Origin: Margaritifera margaritifera
Taxonomy: Eukaryota > Mollusca > Bivalvia > Unionida > Margaritiferidae
DNA length: 64,000 nt
Reading direction: 5' to 3'
NCBI GenBank assembly: GCA_029931535.1
Contig: JAQPZY010001174.1
Location: 248,001-312,000, forward strand
Shown here one piece after another: positions 34,301 to 46,800 of the stretch (position 1 is the stretch's first letter; each line of letters begins with the position of its first letter). Position numbers and translations under genes: made by a program. The notes under the pieces were generated by a model. That model made no database searches, was not told the DNA's origin, and saw only the letters and a program-made list of their open reading frames with translations.

Positions 34301-35173
34301 TGATGTGATGTGAGAAAACACGAGATTACCAAACTGATAGACATGAACATCACTATATGCACCCACCATAGATATAGCAGGGGCATAAAAACTTCCATAT
34401 AGAGATAAATATCTCAACTTTTCAAAACTTTCAAAAACTTGCTCACCTTACCAACGAATTTCCTTTCTTTTTGGAAATTTTTTATGAATTCATCTGAACT
34501 TTGCCTAATGTCTGAAAAATTGCTGAACTGTGACAAGAGGTGGGGAGTTTTCTGTCAGCAGAATGCTAAAATGTTTATAAAGGTGCTGAACTATTCAAAT
34601 CTGTGTGAATTTTATCTAACAAGTCTCTGCTCTGTTTGGAATGATACTGTACTTTTTAGAACTTAAGTAGCATTTTCTTATGTATTCTGAAGTTATATGA
34701 TAAGCTCTGAGAACACCAATTTATTTTGAAATCCATTTAAAACATTTAAGGGGAGGAATTCAGATTAGGACATAAATAGCAATTACTACATACAGGAATA
34801 CATATTAGTTTCAAACGATGCTGAAAATCTATTGGATATTCAGTTTACACAAACTATTGCAGGTAAACTTGATGTTATTGAGAATTAATAATTTTAAGTA
34901 CTTTTCTTATAACTGATAATTCTAATTAATCATGACAAAATCCTTTCATTTAGATAAGCAAAGAGATGTAGTACATCCATGATTTTATTTAGATTATTGA
35001 CAGAGAAATTTAATATTATAAATTTTGAGGAGGAAAAATATTTCAGTCTTTGAATGAATGAAAGAATGAATGAACTGAAAAAGTGATTTGAGAATGGCAC
35101 ATATTAACTTAGAATGTCTGGTTTCCCCACTCCTTTAGATATATTGTAGGAACCATGATTTATACTTTCTTTA
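34301..35173. other. Intron, unrecognised
   Basis: No coding segment or repeat structure supported. GAATGAATGAA-type short repeats at about 35,050-35,075. Confidence 0.5.
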
Positions 35174-36029
35174 TACCGTATTTTGGTGTGTATAACGCGC
35201 ACCCCGATTTTCGACCCAAAATGAGTGGAAAAAACGTAGTTCTGCCATATAACGCGCATGTGATATAATACATTTTAAAATCATGACTACCGGTATTTCT
35301 CTCCGTTTTCGTAGTGCAACAACAGTTGGTCATTTTGGATAGTGAATGAAAAAGTGGCCATATTGAAATTGTATCTTTCCGATTTTATGGTTGGCCCTTA
35401 AAAGGGCCCTTTCGTCTAGTTGATGGAGTTCAATCTATTGCATCAAATCCCTCAAATTCCTCTTCGTCGTCATCACTCTCGAAAAGTCGCTGTATGTCCT
35501 CGTCTGTCATCATTCCTGGTGTTGCTGCATAATAGCTTTCATATTCGTCTTCGTTCTCGCTCTCTGAATGGTCTTCACGCTTAGCATTGTCCTCCCACAA
35601 GATGTCATCCTCTGTGCCATCCATTTTATTTGAGATGAAGCACTTTTTGAAGGCATGGATGATGATGCATGGCAAGTCGTGCCGTCGTAAAAATGCATAG
35701 GCCCAGCTCACAGACCCCTTGTAGTCGTCTATTTTCTTCTGTTTTGCAATCAATATTGCCTGAAAGCAAATCTCTGTCGTGGATACTGAGATTCCCTGTC
35801 TTCTTCTATCCATGACACATTCAAGGACTCCACTCTCTACGGCCGGATACTTTGCACTTGTCCCTCTGTCTGCCTGTTTTGTTCTCGGTATTTTCTTCAG
35901 TCTTTCTTTCATTCTTCTCTACTCTCCTAAATTAAACTCCCTCCCAGCAGCTCTGTTACCATGTGTTTCTGCATAGGCAATGATGGTTAGCTTGTCTTTC
36001 GCATTGTACGAATTTCTTATATGACGCAT
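35174..36029 (-). mobile_element. Pogo-type element, internally deleted, right end not found
   Basis: The left terminus at 35,176 (CCGTATTTTGGTGTGTATAA, preceded by TA, followed by CGCGCACCCC) matches pogo-like ends of the form 'cgtgtataacgcgcac'. A second GCGCG-containing stretch, 'ccatataacgcgcatgtg', lies at 35,247. The transposase remnant below fills the rest. I looked for an inverted partner end up to 37.5 kb and did not see one. Confidence 0.65.
35430..36029 (-). pseudogene. Pogo-like transposase: N-terminal HTHs joined to acidic C-terminus
   Basis: From 36,029 the frame reads MRHIRNSYNAKDKLTIIAYA and ETHGNRAAGREFNLGE, the psq-type HTH. A stop and a shift follow at about 35,916. Then come RLKKIPRTKQADRGTSAKYP, VLECVMDRRRQGISVST and DDYKGSVSWAYAFLRRHDLP, the CENP-B-type second HTH. 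Directly after this it jumps to HAFKKCFISNKMDGTEDDIL and an Asp/Glu-rich tail ending FEGFDAID. In full-length relatives about 200 residues of DDE catalytic domain lie between these parts; here they are gone with the frame preserved. It could encode a DNA-binding-only peptide were it not for the stop. Confidence 0.85.
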
Positions 36030-36179
36030 GTTAATACTTTGACTATATTCGTTCAGATTCAAGATTGAACACAATATGCCATGTAAAAGTTTAGGTCCGG
36101 TATTTATACTTATTTGGATTATCATTACACCTCTAAAATATATCTCCATGTCCAAGCTAGAATTTATGTTGACAATGCA

Positions 36180-37285
36180 TTGTACTTATGTTTGGCCCAT
36201 CAAAGCTTTAGCCGGCGCTGATTACCTTTAAAAACACCATGCTGAGTCAATTAAACACTGCTCACTGTATTGTAATAAAGAAGTACCATATCAAATACTG
36301 TTGTTTAAAATGAGAAATAAAACAAAGAAACAAGTTTATTTTCTGAAGAAAAGTAAATACATTGCAAATTTACCTACACAAAGCAACGTGACTATGTTTA
36401 GCACATCAAAGCTTTAGCCGGTGCCGATTACCTTGAAAAGACCACACTGAGTCAATGAAGCACTGATCACAGTTAACAACACCACGCTGAATCAATTAAA
36501 TATTGCTCACCGAGACAAAGCATTGTAACTATGTTGAGCGCATCAAAGCTTACCTGGCGCCGATTACCGTGAAAAGGCCACACTTAGTCAATGAAGCATT
36601 GATCACTGTATAGTCGCAAAGATATCTCAAATACTATGATTTAAGATGAGAAATAAAACTAACAAACAAGTTTATTTTCCAAAGGAAAAAAAAAATGTTT
36701 TCTGACTTCATACATTAACGCTGTATCAGTGTTACCGTAACAGGCTAACCGAAGTCACGAAAAAAAATGAGAACATTAACACTGCTTGAATTCTAAATAT
36801 TATATTTCAATTCAAACACGAATAAATGAAGACAAAATTAATTAGATCCACAGTTATCGAATATTGAACATTTACAGGTACGGTAATCATATATTTGTTC
36901 CGCTGATAACCTTGAAAAGACCACACTTAGTCAATGAAACATTGATCACTCTATAGTCAGAAATAAATACAAAATACTATCATTTAAGATGAGAAATAAA
37001 AACGAAGAACCAAGTTTATTTTCCAAAGAAAAAAATATTTTCCGACTTCATACATTAATTGATTATTTTGTTCCACAACGTGTCAGTGTTACCGTAAGAA
37101 AGAAACCGTAGTCGCAAAAAATATGTCCCCTAAAGGTGCCTCTGATGAGAACATTAACACTGCTTGAATTCTACACATATTATATTTCAATTCAACCAAG
37201 AATAAATGAAGAAAAAATGTATTAGATCAACAGTTATGGAATACTGAACATTTACTGAACAGGTACGGTAATCCTCACGGTGGTA
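36180..37285. repeat. Duplicated ~0.35-kb unit with upstream partial copies
   Basis: Unit 1 (about 36,553-36,895) and unit 2 (about 36,896-37,275) share the order 'gattaccgtgaaaaggccac', 'acttagtcaatgaagcattg', 'gatgagaaataaaa', 'aacaagtttattttcc', 'gtgtcagtgttaccgtaa', 'gagaacattaacactgcttg' and 'aggtacggtaatc'. Partial copies of the first half lie at 36,200-36,360 and 36,400-36,470. It adjoins the pogo remnant. Confidence 0.75.
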
Positions 37286-37539
37286 TTTATTCCACTCCAA
37301 TGCGGCACTTTGCACAGCTTTTGAACAAGTTGCCAGTCGTTATGTACATGTATTTCTGGTAGAGGCACAGAACAAACGCTACACAGTGATGTGAAATGAA
37401 ACCAGTTTATTAACATAAGCAATCAAAGAACAAGACTATTTGTAAGCATTATTTATTTCTTTAATACGGCTAGTACCGGTAAACAATTTAGTTACAATGC
37501 AATGTACAACGGATTTAATATTTCACAAGGAGTGAATGT
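37286..37539. other. Intron, unrecognised
   Basis: No feature supported. Confidence 0.4.
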
Positions 37540-38530
37540 GACACGTGTAGGCGGCTATAGTGCCTTCATGCAAAACAGTAACATCTGTCCAAACTTGAAA
37601 GACTTTCTGCCCAGATGCTTTTTGCCAAATTTGGTAAATTCTTTTGCAGTATTTAATAAGTCATTTAAAGGGATGTGTGTTTTTAGTAATGTCTGCCAAA
37701 TTTTGACAGCAGATTGGCATGATTTGTTCAAATGTCAAAGATCTTCTTCCCAGGATGCTTTCTGTCAAATTTGGTTAAATTCTACTAAGCAGTTTTTGAG
37801 AAGTTGTTTACAATGTTGTTTTTATTTCTCCTCCTTTGTTTTGTAAATGAGGCTGTATTTTAAAGCTGATTCACATCATTTGTACAAATTTAAGCCTTCG
37901 TGCAAGGATGTTTCTGTAAAAAAAATTCAAATTATGTACAGCTATCTTTGATAAGAAGTCATTTAAAGGTTTTCAATTTGTAGTAACAGTGACTATATTT
38001 ATGAGCAGATCAGCATCACTTGCACAAAACTGAAAGGTTTTCATGCCAGGATGATTTCTGTAAATGTGATCACATTATATTCAACAATTTTTGATAAGTT
38101 GTTTAAAGGTTTTTCCATTTTAGTACAGGACACATATTTGACAGTTGAGGTGCATCGTTTGTAGAAACTTTAAATCAATGGATAACAGAATGCTTCATGC
38201 CAAATTTGCTAAAATTCTATCGAGCATTTTTAGAAGCTGTTTAAAGGTTTTTCAATTTTTTGTAATGGAGATTATATCTGATGGTGGATAGGCATCATTT
38301 ATAGACAAAAAACCTGGTCCTGCATGTCGCGTCCATGATCAAATCATTATTGTAAAACATGTGACCTTGACCCAAATGTCAAAAGGTTGAGTGAGTATGT
38401 CACATGATGAGTTGTCTTAGCTTCATAATGATTCATCCAAAGTATGAGCAAAAGTTCATCAAGGGGTTTAGGAAATGTAGGCATATGAACAAACTTGAAC
38501 CAAAACCAAATATCAAATTTCCAGCTCAAT
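37540..38530 (+). repeat. R2 array followed by R3 unit
   Basis: Six R2 units (to about 38,300) with 'tttgtagtaacagtgactat'- and 'gccaggatgatttctg'-type phrases are followed by one R3 unit ('tgtgaccttgacccaaatgt', 'cttagcttcataatgattca'). The R2-R3 order suggests both belong to one element type. Confidence 0.75.
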
Positions 38531-39240
38531 CAAAGGTTTGTCTTGTGCGAAAACAAAGAGGGTGGTGCCTTAACAAGCTAAGGGATGTCAAACATGCACG
38601 TAAGTTGTAGAACTCTACTTGGCACTGAACAAGTATCAAATTTGCGACTCAATCAAAAGCATTGTCAGCTTGAAAACAAAGTGAGTGCTGCATTTCCAAG
38701 TCAAGAGCTTATCGGTCCACATGTACTGGCAGATAACTTGGGAAATATTACTTGGAAATTAAATCTGACTTATGGAAAAGAAATCAAAACTTTTACTGCA
38801 TCAAATAATAGAGTTTATACAGCAAAACACAAAATATAATGCAAATACAGGCTGTTCAGACTTGCATGACAATGGAAGCAATATACTTGCTAGTAAACAT
38901 CCATGGTAAACAAAATTGACAGACACGTCACTTTGCGTGGGTAATATTTAAGTTACCAGTAATATTCTCAACTATTTAAAAAATCCAAGTAACTGCAGAT
39001 ACAAGTATTATGTAATGAATACCATCATGAAAAGGATAAATACACTGCATACCAGATTATTATGCATTTTTCTGAATGGGAATAGTGCTATGAAAATGGA
39101 AAAATATTTGAATTGACAGTATTTGTATGTACTGCAAAGATCTAGAGTTTCCAAGATTACCCCTAGATTTATCAATTTTTTGGTATGTCATGCTTATAAG
39201 ATGACCCCTACTCTGCATGCATCAAATTGTCAGTAAAAAA
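38531..39240. other. Intron, unrecognised
   Basis: Two short plus-strand open frames overlap here (38,404-38,839) without recognisable domains. I treat them as chance. Confidence 0.4.
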
Positions 39241-39269
39241 CGTCGACTTATAAGTGAGTATATATGGTA
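39241..39269. mobile_element. Terminus related to the 1.5-kb MITE
   Basis: 'acttataagtgagtatatat' followed by GGTA matches the inverted end of the element at 1,472-1,633. The other end is not clear; 'gtcatgcttataagatgac' at about 39,188 may be part of it. Confidence 0.4.
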
Positions 39270-39279
39270 GGCAAATAAA

Positions 39280-40360
39280 AAAAATAACCGAAACCTTAAT
39301 GCAAATCTTCTATGACTGTGACCTTGACCCCAAGGTAAAATAGTCACGCAAGTATGTTGTAGTATGAATTGCCTTAGCTTCGTAATAATTCATGCCAAAT
39401 ATGATGAGAATCTACCAAGGGTTTTAGGAAAATAACCAAAACCTTAATACAAATTTTCTCTATGATCTTGATCCTAAGGTAAAAGGGGCAAAGCAGCATG
39501 CCATAAAATGAATTGTCTTAGAGTATACCAAGTATGATGAGAATCTATTAAGGGATGTAGGAACTTTATGTACCAACTGTACAAATCTGAAAAAACCTTC
39601 ATGTGAGGATGCTTTCTGTCAAATTTGGTTCAATTTAGAGCTCTAAATACACAGTAGCAAATTTGCTACCTGTTTTCTGATTTTTTTACCTGGTGACAAA
39701 TATGGCAAAAGTTTGTGCGATGATGCATTTTTAAAAGAAAGAACTACAATGTTTGAATTTTACTGATCAAGAAGAGTCTCTTAAACACCTTTCTCAAGAC
39801 GAGGATAAAGTTCAAAATTGTTGATGTTTACATCAAAATGATGCCTATTAATCTTCTTGGTAATTCCTGGAATTTTCCATCAAGTCCCTTCACAATGAAT
39901 ATGAAGATAAGCATTTACTGATGAAAATAATATCATGTGAAAACTGTCCATACGATGGAGATCATGAATCAGTTGAATGCTTGTGCAATTCAGTGTCATT
40001 TCCACCCAAAGGTAACAACAGATAGTGTGCTCCACATGAGTGAATGACAACAATATAATGGATATCAGAAAGAAGCCCAGAAATAAATTGCGTTATATAA
40101 AAACTTTTGCCTCTTGGAAAACCATTTTGCTATCAGATTAAATAGCAAATAGCATTCAACTGGTACCTGCTACTTCATGTTTAATTCTAACCCTGCAGTT
40201 CTATTCAGCAGTTTTTAAGAAGTCGTTGAAAGGTTTTTGAATTTTTTTTTAATGGCTGCCATATTTGATAGTGGGTTGGCATCAGCTGTACAAACTTCAG
40301 ATACCTTTATACAAAGATGCTTTCTAAGGCTATTAAAACAATTTTCTGTTTCCAATTTTT
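39280..40360 (+). repeat. R3 units, spacer, then R2 fragment
   Basis: Two R3 units (39,280-39,560), an R2 fragment at 39,570-39,640, about 550 bp of unrecognised sequence, and a further R2 fragment at 40,195-40,360. Confidence 0.6.
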
Positions 40361-41337
40361 TAAACTTTTTAGCACAATTAAACCCAAGGCCACTAAAGGT
40401 TGACAAATGAAATTAGATATGTATGTTTGTTTGCATACATAGATTAACTATTTAGATTTTCATGCCATCAAATTTTTTTATACATTTTTTTCTATATTTT
40501 TTACTTTTTGGTCTGCAGTGGGTCATACATATTATAGAAACACAGTTCTATAGTTCTTGAAGATTCAATTGTTATTAAATGAAAATTTTCAATAGCTTTT
40601 CTGCAAGAAAAGAATACAATCTACTGTAAGCAGTTTTAAATATTTTACTGACTGTACTGACTGTGTGCTGTTTGTATAGTTACAAGTTCAAACGTATAAA
40701 ATCCATCAAATTCATTGTCCAGAATTTTATATACACATTAATAAGCAATTACACTCCAATTAAAAAACAAAATACAGCTACTTACATGGCTTGGCATGTC
40801 AAATTCCCATGCTTTTTATTACATGTTCACCACAAAGTTCCCTAAGCCACTACTGAACCCAGACCCACCCATCCTCCAGACTGACCTGGTGACATAACCT
40901 AAAACCAATTACATAATTATGTTATGTGTCCTCCTCTTACAAATACATGGACAAATTCGATAAATAAATATGAATAAAAATGCCAGAGTAATTTAATTTT
41001 TTTATATCTCACCTTTAACTGACAGGAAGAGCACCAAAAATGTTACCCCTTTAATATATGATCATCATATAGGCTAATGTAGCAAGTTTGGTAAATTTAT
41101 ACACTGCAGTTTATTAGAAGTGTTTATGGACAGATGGATGGACAGAGATGAAGGATATCATAGAATATCTGATGCTTTATAAAATGCATGAGGATAATGA
41201 GAAAATGTTTTCTTATTACTTTGAGATGAAACATTATTTTTGTACTCACAACCAAATTCTTGGCAAGATTTTATTTCTCATTATTATGTAAGATGACATG
41301 CTATTCTTGCATTTAAAATTTGAAATCATTGTTTTTT
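40361..41337. other. Intron, unrecognised
   Basis: AT-rich; no coding segment or structure supported. Confidence 0.5.
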
Positions 41338-41399
41338 CTTAAAACAAGAACATTTTCTTAACCAGAATACTGGTTAGAACATTTTTTCTTGTTTTAAGA
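41338..41399. repeat. 62-bp near-perfect hairpin
   Basis: CTTAAAACAAGAA ... CTTAACCAG pairs with CTGGTTAG ... TTCTTGTTTTAAG. Degenerate copies ('cttcaaacaagaacaa', 'agaatactggttagg') follow to about 41,900, so this is probably the core of a MITE-like repeat. Confidence 0.7.
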
Positions 41400-42667
41400 A
41401 TTTTAACTTTATGTATTTTCTTCAAACAAGAACAATTTTTCTTATGAAGAATACTGGTTAGGAAGCATATTTCTTCTATTAAAATAAATGTTCTTAACAA
41501 GATGCATTTCTAGCTTACTCCCTTTTTCTTATGACAAGAAAAAAAGTTCAAATCTTAAATTGAGATCTTGTTTTCCAAAAATAAGATATAGATCTTTTGT
41601 TAATAAGAAAAGAAAGCGATGCTTTATTTCTTGTTATGAGATTATGATTATCTTGGCATGAGAAACATTTTTAACAAGCAAAAAATGTTTAACTGTTCAC
41701 TTACTTAAAATACGAAACTTTACTTACCAATTACATTACAGCAAGAAACTGTATTCTTAATCTGAGAATTTATTGCAACCAACAGTGAGATTCTTATTCT
41801 AGCTATACTCCAGTGACAAATATTCTTATTTTAAGATTTTTTTATTAAGTTTTATTTTAGTTTAAGAAATCGATATTTGGCAATATACCCTTGGTGAAGC
41901 TGCAGAAATGAAACTTAGGAGTACAGGCAATCAGTGTCCATAGATCCTCTATATAATCAATAGCAGACAGAAAATCTAATACATTCTAGGTCTCATCAAT
42001 ATAATACTGTATACCACTCTAGTTAAAATCAAGAAATTCCTAATACAGTTTATCCTGTGGAAATCAAATTACTGACAGACAGATGGACAGAGTGCTGGAT
42101 AGACATATGATATATGGATGGACATGATTACTATAGGCTCTGTCAAACAAGTCAATAATAATACAGAGTTAGTTCCCACAAAGACATTATAATAGTCCAA
42201 CACTTTGGCTAAAATTAGTAAAACTTCTATACACATATTCACCATTTTTGATTCATAATTGGACCCAACTTTGTCACTCTACTTTAATAGGTTTTAGACT
42301 ACATCAACAGCATTGAAATAAGAAGTAATGTTGACCTTGCTGTTAAAAATATGACCTAAATGTGGTACTCGTAACATTACCCAGTATTGATACATTTGTG
42401 TACAAAGGATGGGACACTTGAATGTAAAGGGAAAGGACATGGGTAACACTATATGCCCTCTCTTTAGAATATGGCACTGGGCATAAAAATAATTAACACT
42501 AGTTTCAATATGCCTAGAGATGAAAAATATAAAAGGCAGAAACAACTACTTTTTTACTAGAATTTATGTACAACTGGTGACTATCTTCCTATAATGTTCG
42601 GTTATATCTACGTTACTCTAAAGTTAAAAGTAACATTTTTCAGCATACTTTAGATCTGTTAATTTAC
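41400..42667. other. Intron C-D, end
   Basis: Contains degenerate copies of the TTCTTGTTTTAAG motif up to about 41,900. The rest is unrecognised. Confidence 0.45.
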
Positions 42668-42730
42668 CTTCCATCTGACACTCTGGCTGTTGTCAAGCAA
42701 AGTGCATTCTTCTCCATTTCGTAGAGTCAT
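42668..42730 (-). CDS. Plakin gene exon C: middle of SH3 domain
   Basis: 63-nt exon (21 codons) between acceptor cttttggcag and donor AAG/gtaaat. It encodes MTLRNGEECTLLDNSQSVRW K. In plakins the SH3 reads 'ALCDYKQxExTIxKGDEC-L-x-NN...W-V'; here the same spacing gives LCNYEQPT (exon B) - MTLRNGEECTLLDN - WK. Its small size makes it invisible to ORF-length searches. Phase 0 at both ends. Confidence 0.88.
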
Positions 42731-43345
42731 CTGCCAAAAGAAAGCAAATCTTTGCAATCAGCTGGGAGGATAATTATAATATGATTCACCAGTATATCAA
42801 TTACTGTCAATATTGTAGATGATATACATTACCATTATATTATGGAATTAAATGACAATGGTTGGGTATTTATTGAAGTAAAACTTTTACCTAATCACTC
42901 ACAAAGTAAATAATGTCTAAAGGACTTTATGTTAACTTTGTGAGTAATTCGGTGAAAATTACACTAAAATAAAATGTAGTTTTTCGGGGAATTAAACTGC
43001 CTTTAATTTTAAAAAATTTGCATCTTTTATCTTTACATTTGAACTGTTAATCATTAAAAATTGGAAATTTGAACTTTCAACGGGCACTGTATGGCCAGTA
43101 TTGTGCTGACATACAATAAAACCACCTACATACAGTACCTACTCACCCATCCACCCACTCACCTACCTACCTACCTACCTACATTAACAGGGCATCAAAG
43201 ACATAAAAGACTTAAAAAGAACATTCTTTTCTATCATATCAAAGTAGAGGTTACAAGCTGATAATAAAAAGATTAATGTTATTTTTGTAATAATTCGTTA
43301 AAATCATTGTACTTAAAATCTGCTTGAAAAGCTATTATAATTGTT
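42731..43345. other. Start of intron B-C
   Basis: A CTAC tetramer run at about 43,146-43,182. Nothing else recognised. Confidence 0.5.
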
Positions 43346-43445
43346 CAGGTCCCTGGGTGGACAAGTGGAAGGTGGTTCTTCCCGGGGTCTTCCTCTACCA
43401 AATATACTGGCCACCATGAAAAATAGTGTTAAACCCACAAAACCA
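43346..43445 (+). mobile_element. SINE 3' end fragment
   Basis: The segment ends 'atgaaaaatagtgttaaacc' then 'cacaaaaccaaaccaaac'. A 'gtgttaaac' phrase followed by an AAAC/AACC tail is usual for molluscan tRNA SINEs. No Pol III boxes can be seen in it. Confidence 0.45.
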
Positions 43446-43859
43446 AACCAAACTATTACCACTGTCCACTCCCTGAAGCCTGATAATACTGGGTGAAAAT
43501 CACAGAGTTTGAGTAACCTTGGAGTGACAGCCAGTGTAGTTCATGCATCAATAATTACCTTAACCACAGGCGAGGCCTCACATGAAAAGCATGTAGCATG
43601 CAGTCCACTCACCTGTCATACTCATTCATATGTACAATACACAGTTAACCTGCTGGGGGTAACATATCACAATATACAATGTTTAGTGATTAATATGGAA
43701 AGTTTACCACTGAATAAACATATTTATTCCTACTTCCAACTGCCTTGGTCACAAAGGACCTTCTGAGTAGGGCAGGATGTACAGTGTATATAGGTCTAGC
43801 ATGGATGAATTGAAGTCATCTTAACACAAATGCTTAACTCAAGTTAGATTCTATAAAAT

Positions 43860-44806
43860 GTAGGTCATACTGATCTTCCTTGGTTTTAAAGGCATTGTAG
43901 TTTAAGAGATGCATCCACTTATCAAATTTTATGACAAATATAACAGCACCCAAGAAATGAACTTTTAACACAAAGTTTCAAGAAAGTCACTGAGCATGAA
44001 ATATAGGTCACAGAGACTTATTTTGGCAAAAAAAAGATATAGAACTTATCAAGATGCATCCACTAACCAAGTTTCATGATTCTAGGTAGGATAGTATGCA
44101 GACAACAGGCCAAACACTTGTGTGATTGTGAGCTAAATGCAAAAATTTAACCAAAGCCAGGAAAAGATGAAATATAGGTCACAATGAGCCTCTTTTGTTG
44201 GAAGAGTGTGGAAGTAAGAGAAATATATCATCATCAATTTCACGATTATAGCATGAACAATCCTGAGAAATGAGCATCAAACACAAAATGTAACCCAGGT
44301 TAGTGAAGCATAAAATATAGTTGATATTGACCTACTCATGAGGGAGTAGTGCTCATAAAAAGATGCATCCCCAAGTTTCATGATTTTACATAGGATAGAA
44401 TGCACAGAGTAAGCCAAAAATCTATGTGGTCAGAAGCTAAATGCAAAACAATAACCAAAACCAGTAAAATGTGAAATGTAGGTCACAGTTACATTCTTTT
44501 GTGGTATGTGTGTGGTACTAACAGAGATGCATACAATCATCTAGTTTGATGATTCTAACAAGAATACAGCTTGAGAAATAAACTTAAAACACAACTTGTG
44601 TACATGTTTTGTACCAATTTAGCCCCCTCCCCTGGGGGTAGGTGCTACAAAACCCACTCAAAACTGTTGCCTAGGACCTAGGAAGAAAGAATGGCTTACA
44701 TTCAATGAGGATGTATATATGTACATTGCTTTTATCTGTGCTGACACCAATGCTGATGCTGGGAGCAGTACAATAGGTTATCTCTACTGCATAGAGGTGA
44801 GCTAAA
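43860..44806 (+). mobile_element. R4 array with complete 3' end
   Basis: Five R4 units (to about 44,590), then a non-repeated tail shared with 29,182-29,375, a small hairpin CTCTA/TAGAG (44,782-44,796) and GTGAGCTAA. This gives the R4 class the same 'hairpin then CTAA' ending as R1 and R2. Confidence 0.65.
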
Positions 44807-45269
44807 AAGTTCCATGTTCGAAGAGGACCAAATGGGGCCGGGGCTCAACTCAGCTGTAGAGACTGACACCAGTTTTGCCCTTTCTTTAAGTATTTGATTG
44901 GATAATTCTGCCCTTATCTCTCAGCTAAATATAGATTTTCTTTTGAATGTTATTAACACTCATGCCAATTTTAGTGCAGGCAAAACAGCATTATTTTTCC
45001 AGAATTGGAAAAAACTTACTTCTGACACTTGGAATTTAAAGACTAGAATTAATGAGATATAAAATTGAATTTCAATTGTTTCCAATGAAACTTTTCACCC
45101 CAAAATTAACTTCAGTGAGACAGAATTTAGTTTCTTAACACAGGAAGTTGATAAATTGCTTTTGAAGAAAAGTTGTCAGCCCCACCCACCAAGCTGCCAA
45201 CAAAATTTCTCTCTGGCATATTTCTAAGACCCAAGAATAATAGCATACACAAATCATAGATGCCATAAC
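44807..45269. other. Intron, unrecognised
   Basis: No feature supported. Confidence 0.45.
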
Positions 45270-46560
45270 ACGACGTGTCACGCGAAAAACACGATTTTGG
45301 ACTCCCAAACCCCCTGACACAGTCGTGTTTTGAAAAACACGATTTTCAGCAATCTTACCAAAAAAAAAAAAAAAAAAAAACGTACATTTCTTGACAACCT
45401 TGATATGTGCCCGTAATCTATGGTATGTATAAACAGTAAACAATCTTGCTCAGAGCTCACGTAAATTATCCTTGGGGCAGTTTACACACCTGTTTTAGAG
45501 GCAATTAAAAGGTAAGCCAGTCAGAGACACCTTTCAGAGATTTACTGAATTGGCTCACAATAGCTAGGGTGATGTGTTGTGTCAAATCCTTTGAGAACTG
45601 CCAAGGGAAAGCCCATTAGGTTAATTTGCATAGGTAAAGTACACTAAGTGGAACAACCCAATTTGTCTGAAGTAAGTACAACAAATATAAAATTCAAAAC
45701 ATGATTATTTCGGTAGGTTGAACAACAGCACCATTCAATCTCTAATGCAGTGTTGCACCTAGGATCCAAAGATCAGAGGACACTGTGTCCCCCACCCTCC
45801 AGATTTGGGGGACACAACATTTTAAAGGGACAAAGGAAAATTGTAGTACATAATTCACTAGAAGTGCTAAAAAATGAGATAATCTTATTTGCTTCGACAG
45901 TTTTACCACCTTAACTTTCTCATATTTTCTTTGGACATTTACAAGATGGCAATAAACGTTTTATCATGTGACCGAGTAACTCGTGAAAACATTAACATGT
46001 TTGAATATCTAGTTAACCTAAAATAAACTGCACCATGGAATTTTTAATAATTTAAAAGTATTAAATCATTAATCAAATGACAAATTGTGTATTTGCATAA
46101 ATTGTGTGCCTTTTTCATTAATTCAGCCTGAGAATAAATTAAATCTTCACTGCTGTAGGTGTGACTTTAACCTCAAAAATACGTTACAATAGCGGCGGTC
46201 AAAGACTTAGCAACTTGGCCGACTAGCAACAAAACTTGAATGTTTTCATTGCCAGATTCATTGTTTTGAAATGGATATTCATTGCTATCTTACAGGTTTT
46301 ATCACTTTTAGTGACCTTGGCCATTGCTTGCGCCAACATAGATGTGGATGCACAGCCACGAAGGAAAAGTGTAGGCATATTTGTGAACACAAATGACACT
46401 TGCATTACCGTCAAACCAACTACTGAACTATTGAAGCAGCAAAGATTGCATTCCACTGTCCATTGGATTTTAAAGACAATAACTTGGTATATTTTTGTGT
46501 TTAATGTCTGTGAGGTTGTGACCATGTGTGTGGTGATGTTATTTGACAATGCTAAGTCTA
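45270..46560 (+). repeat. Interspersed family F, long copy
   Basis: 'cagtttacac', 'gaggcaattaaaaggtaa', 'atagctagggtgatgtgt', 'taggtaaagtacac', 'gattatttcggtaggttgaa', 'caacagcaccattcaatctc' and the NDTCITVKPTTELL-coding phrase occur in this order, and again in the same order at 60,170-61,150. A poly-A run interrupts at 45,360-45,380. The 133-codon frame at 46,236-46,637 covers its 3' part; only the NDTCIT phrase is conserved between copies. Confidence 0.68.
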
Positions 46561-46800
46561 CCATTTTTATATATAGTATATTAAATGCTTCAGAGAAAAC
46601 AGATGGTACTTTCATTTATTCAGATTTGAATTTCTAGTCATTTGCTATAGGCTGATTTGAAAAGATAGCTTTTTCTCATTTGGATGACATTGCTTTGGGG
46701 TGGGGTCACGCGCACTGACCCCCCTTGGGACCTCAAAACACACTTTTTTAGTCTCAAAAACCCCACAACACTGTCTGGGAATATGGCAAGTATGACAAAT
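46561..46800. other. Junction between family F and DIRS element 2
   Basis: No left terminal repeat of the DIRS element can be identified here, so the element is probably 5' truncated. Confidence 0.4.

Noticed and set aside
46236..46637. 133-codon plus-strand and 130-codon minus-strand frames overlapping each other
   Set aside because: Overlapping frames inside family F; only a short phrase is conserved between copies and no complete protein can be supported.
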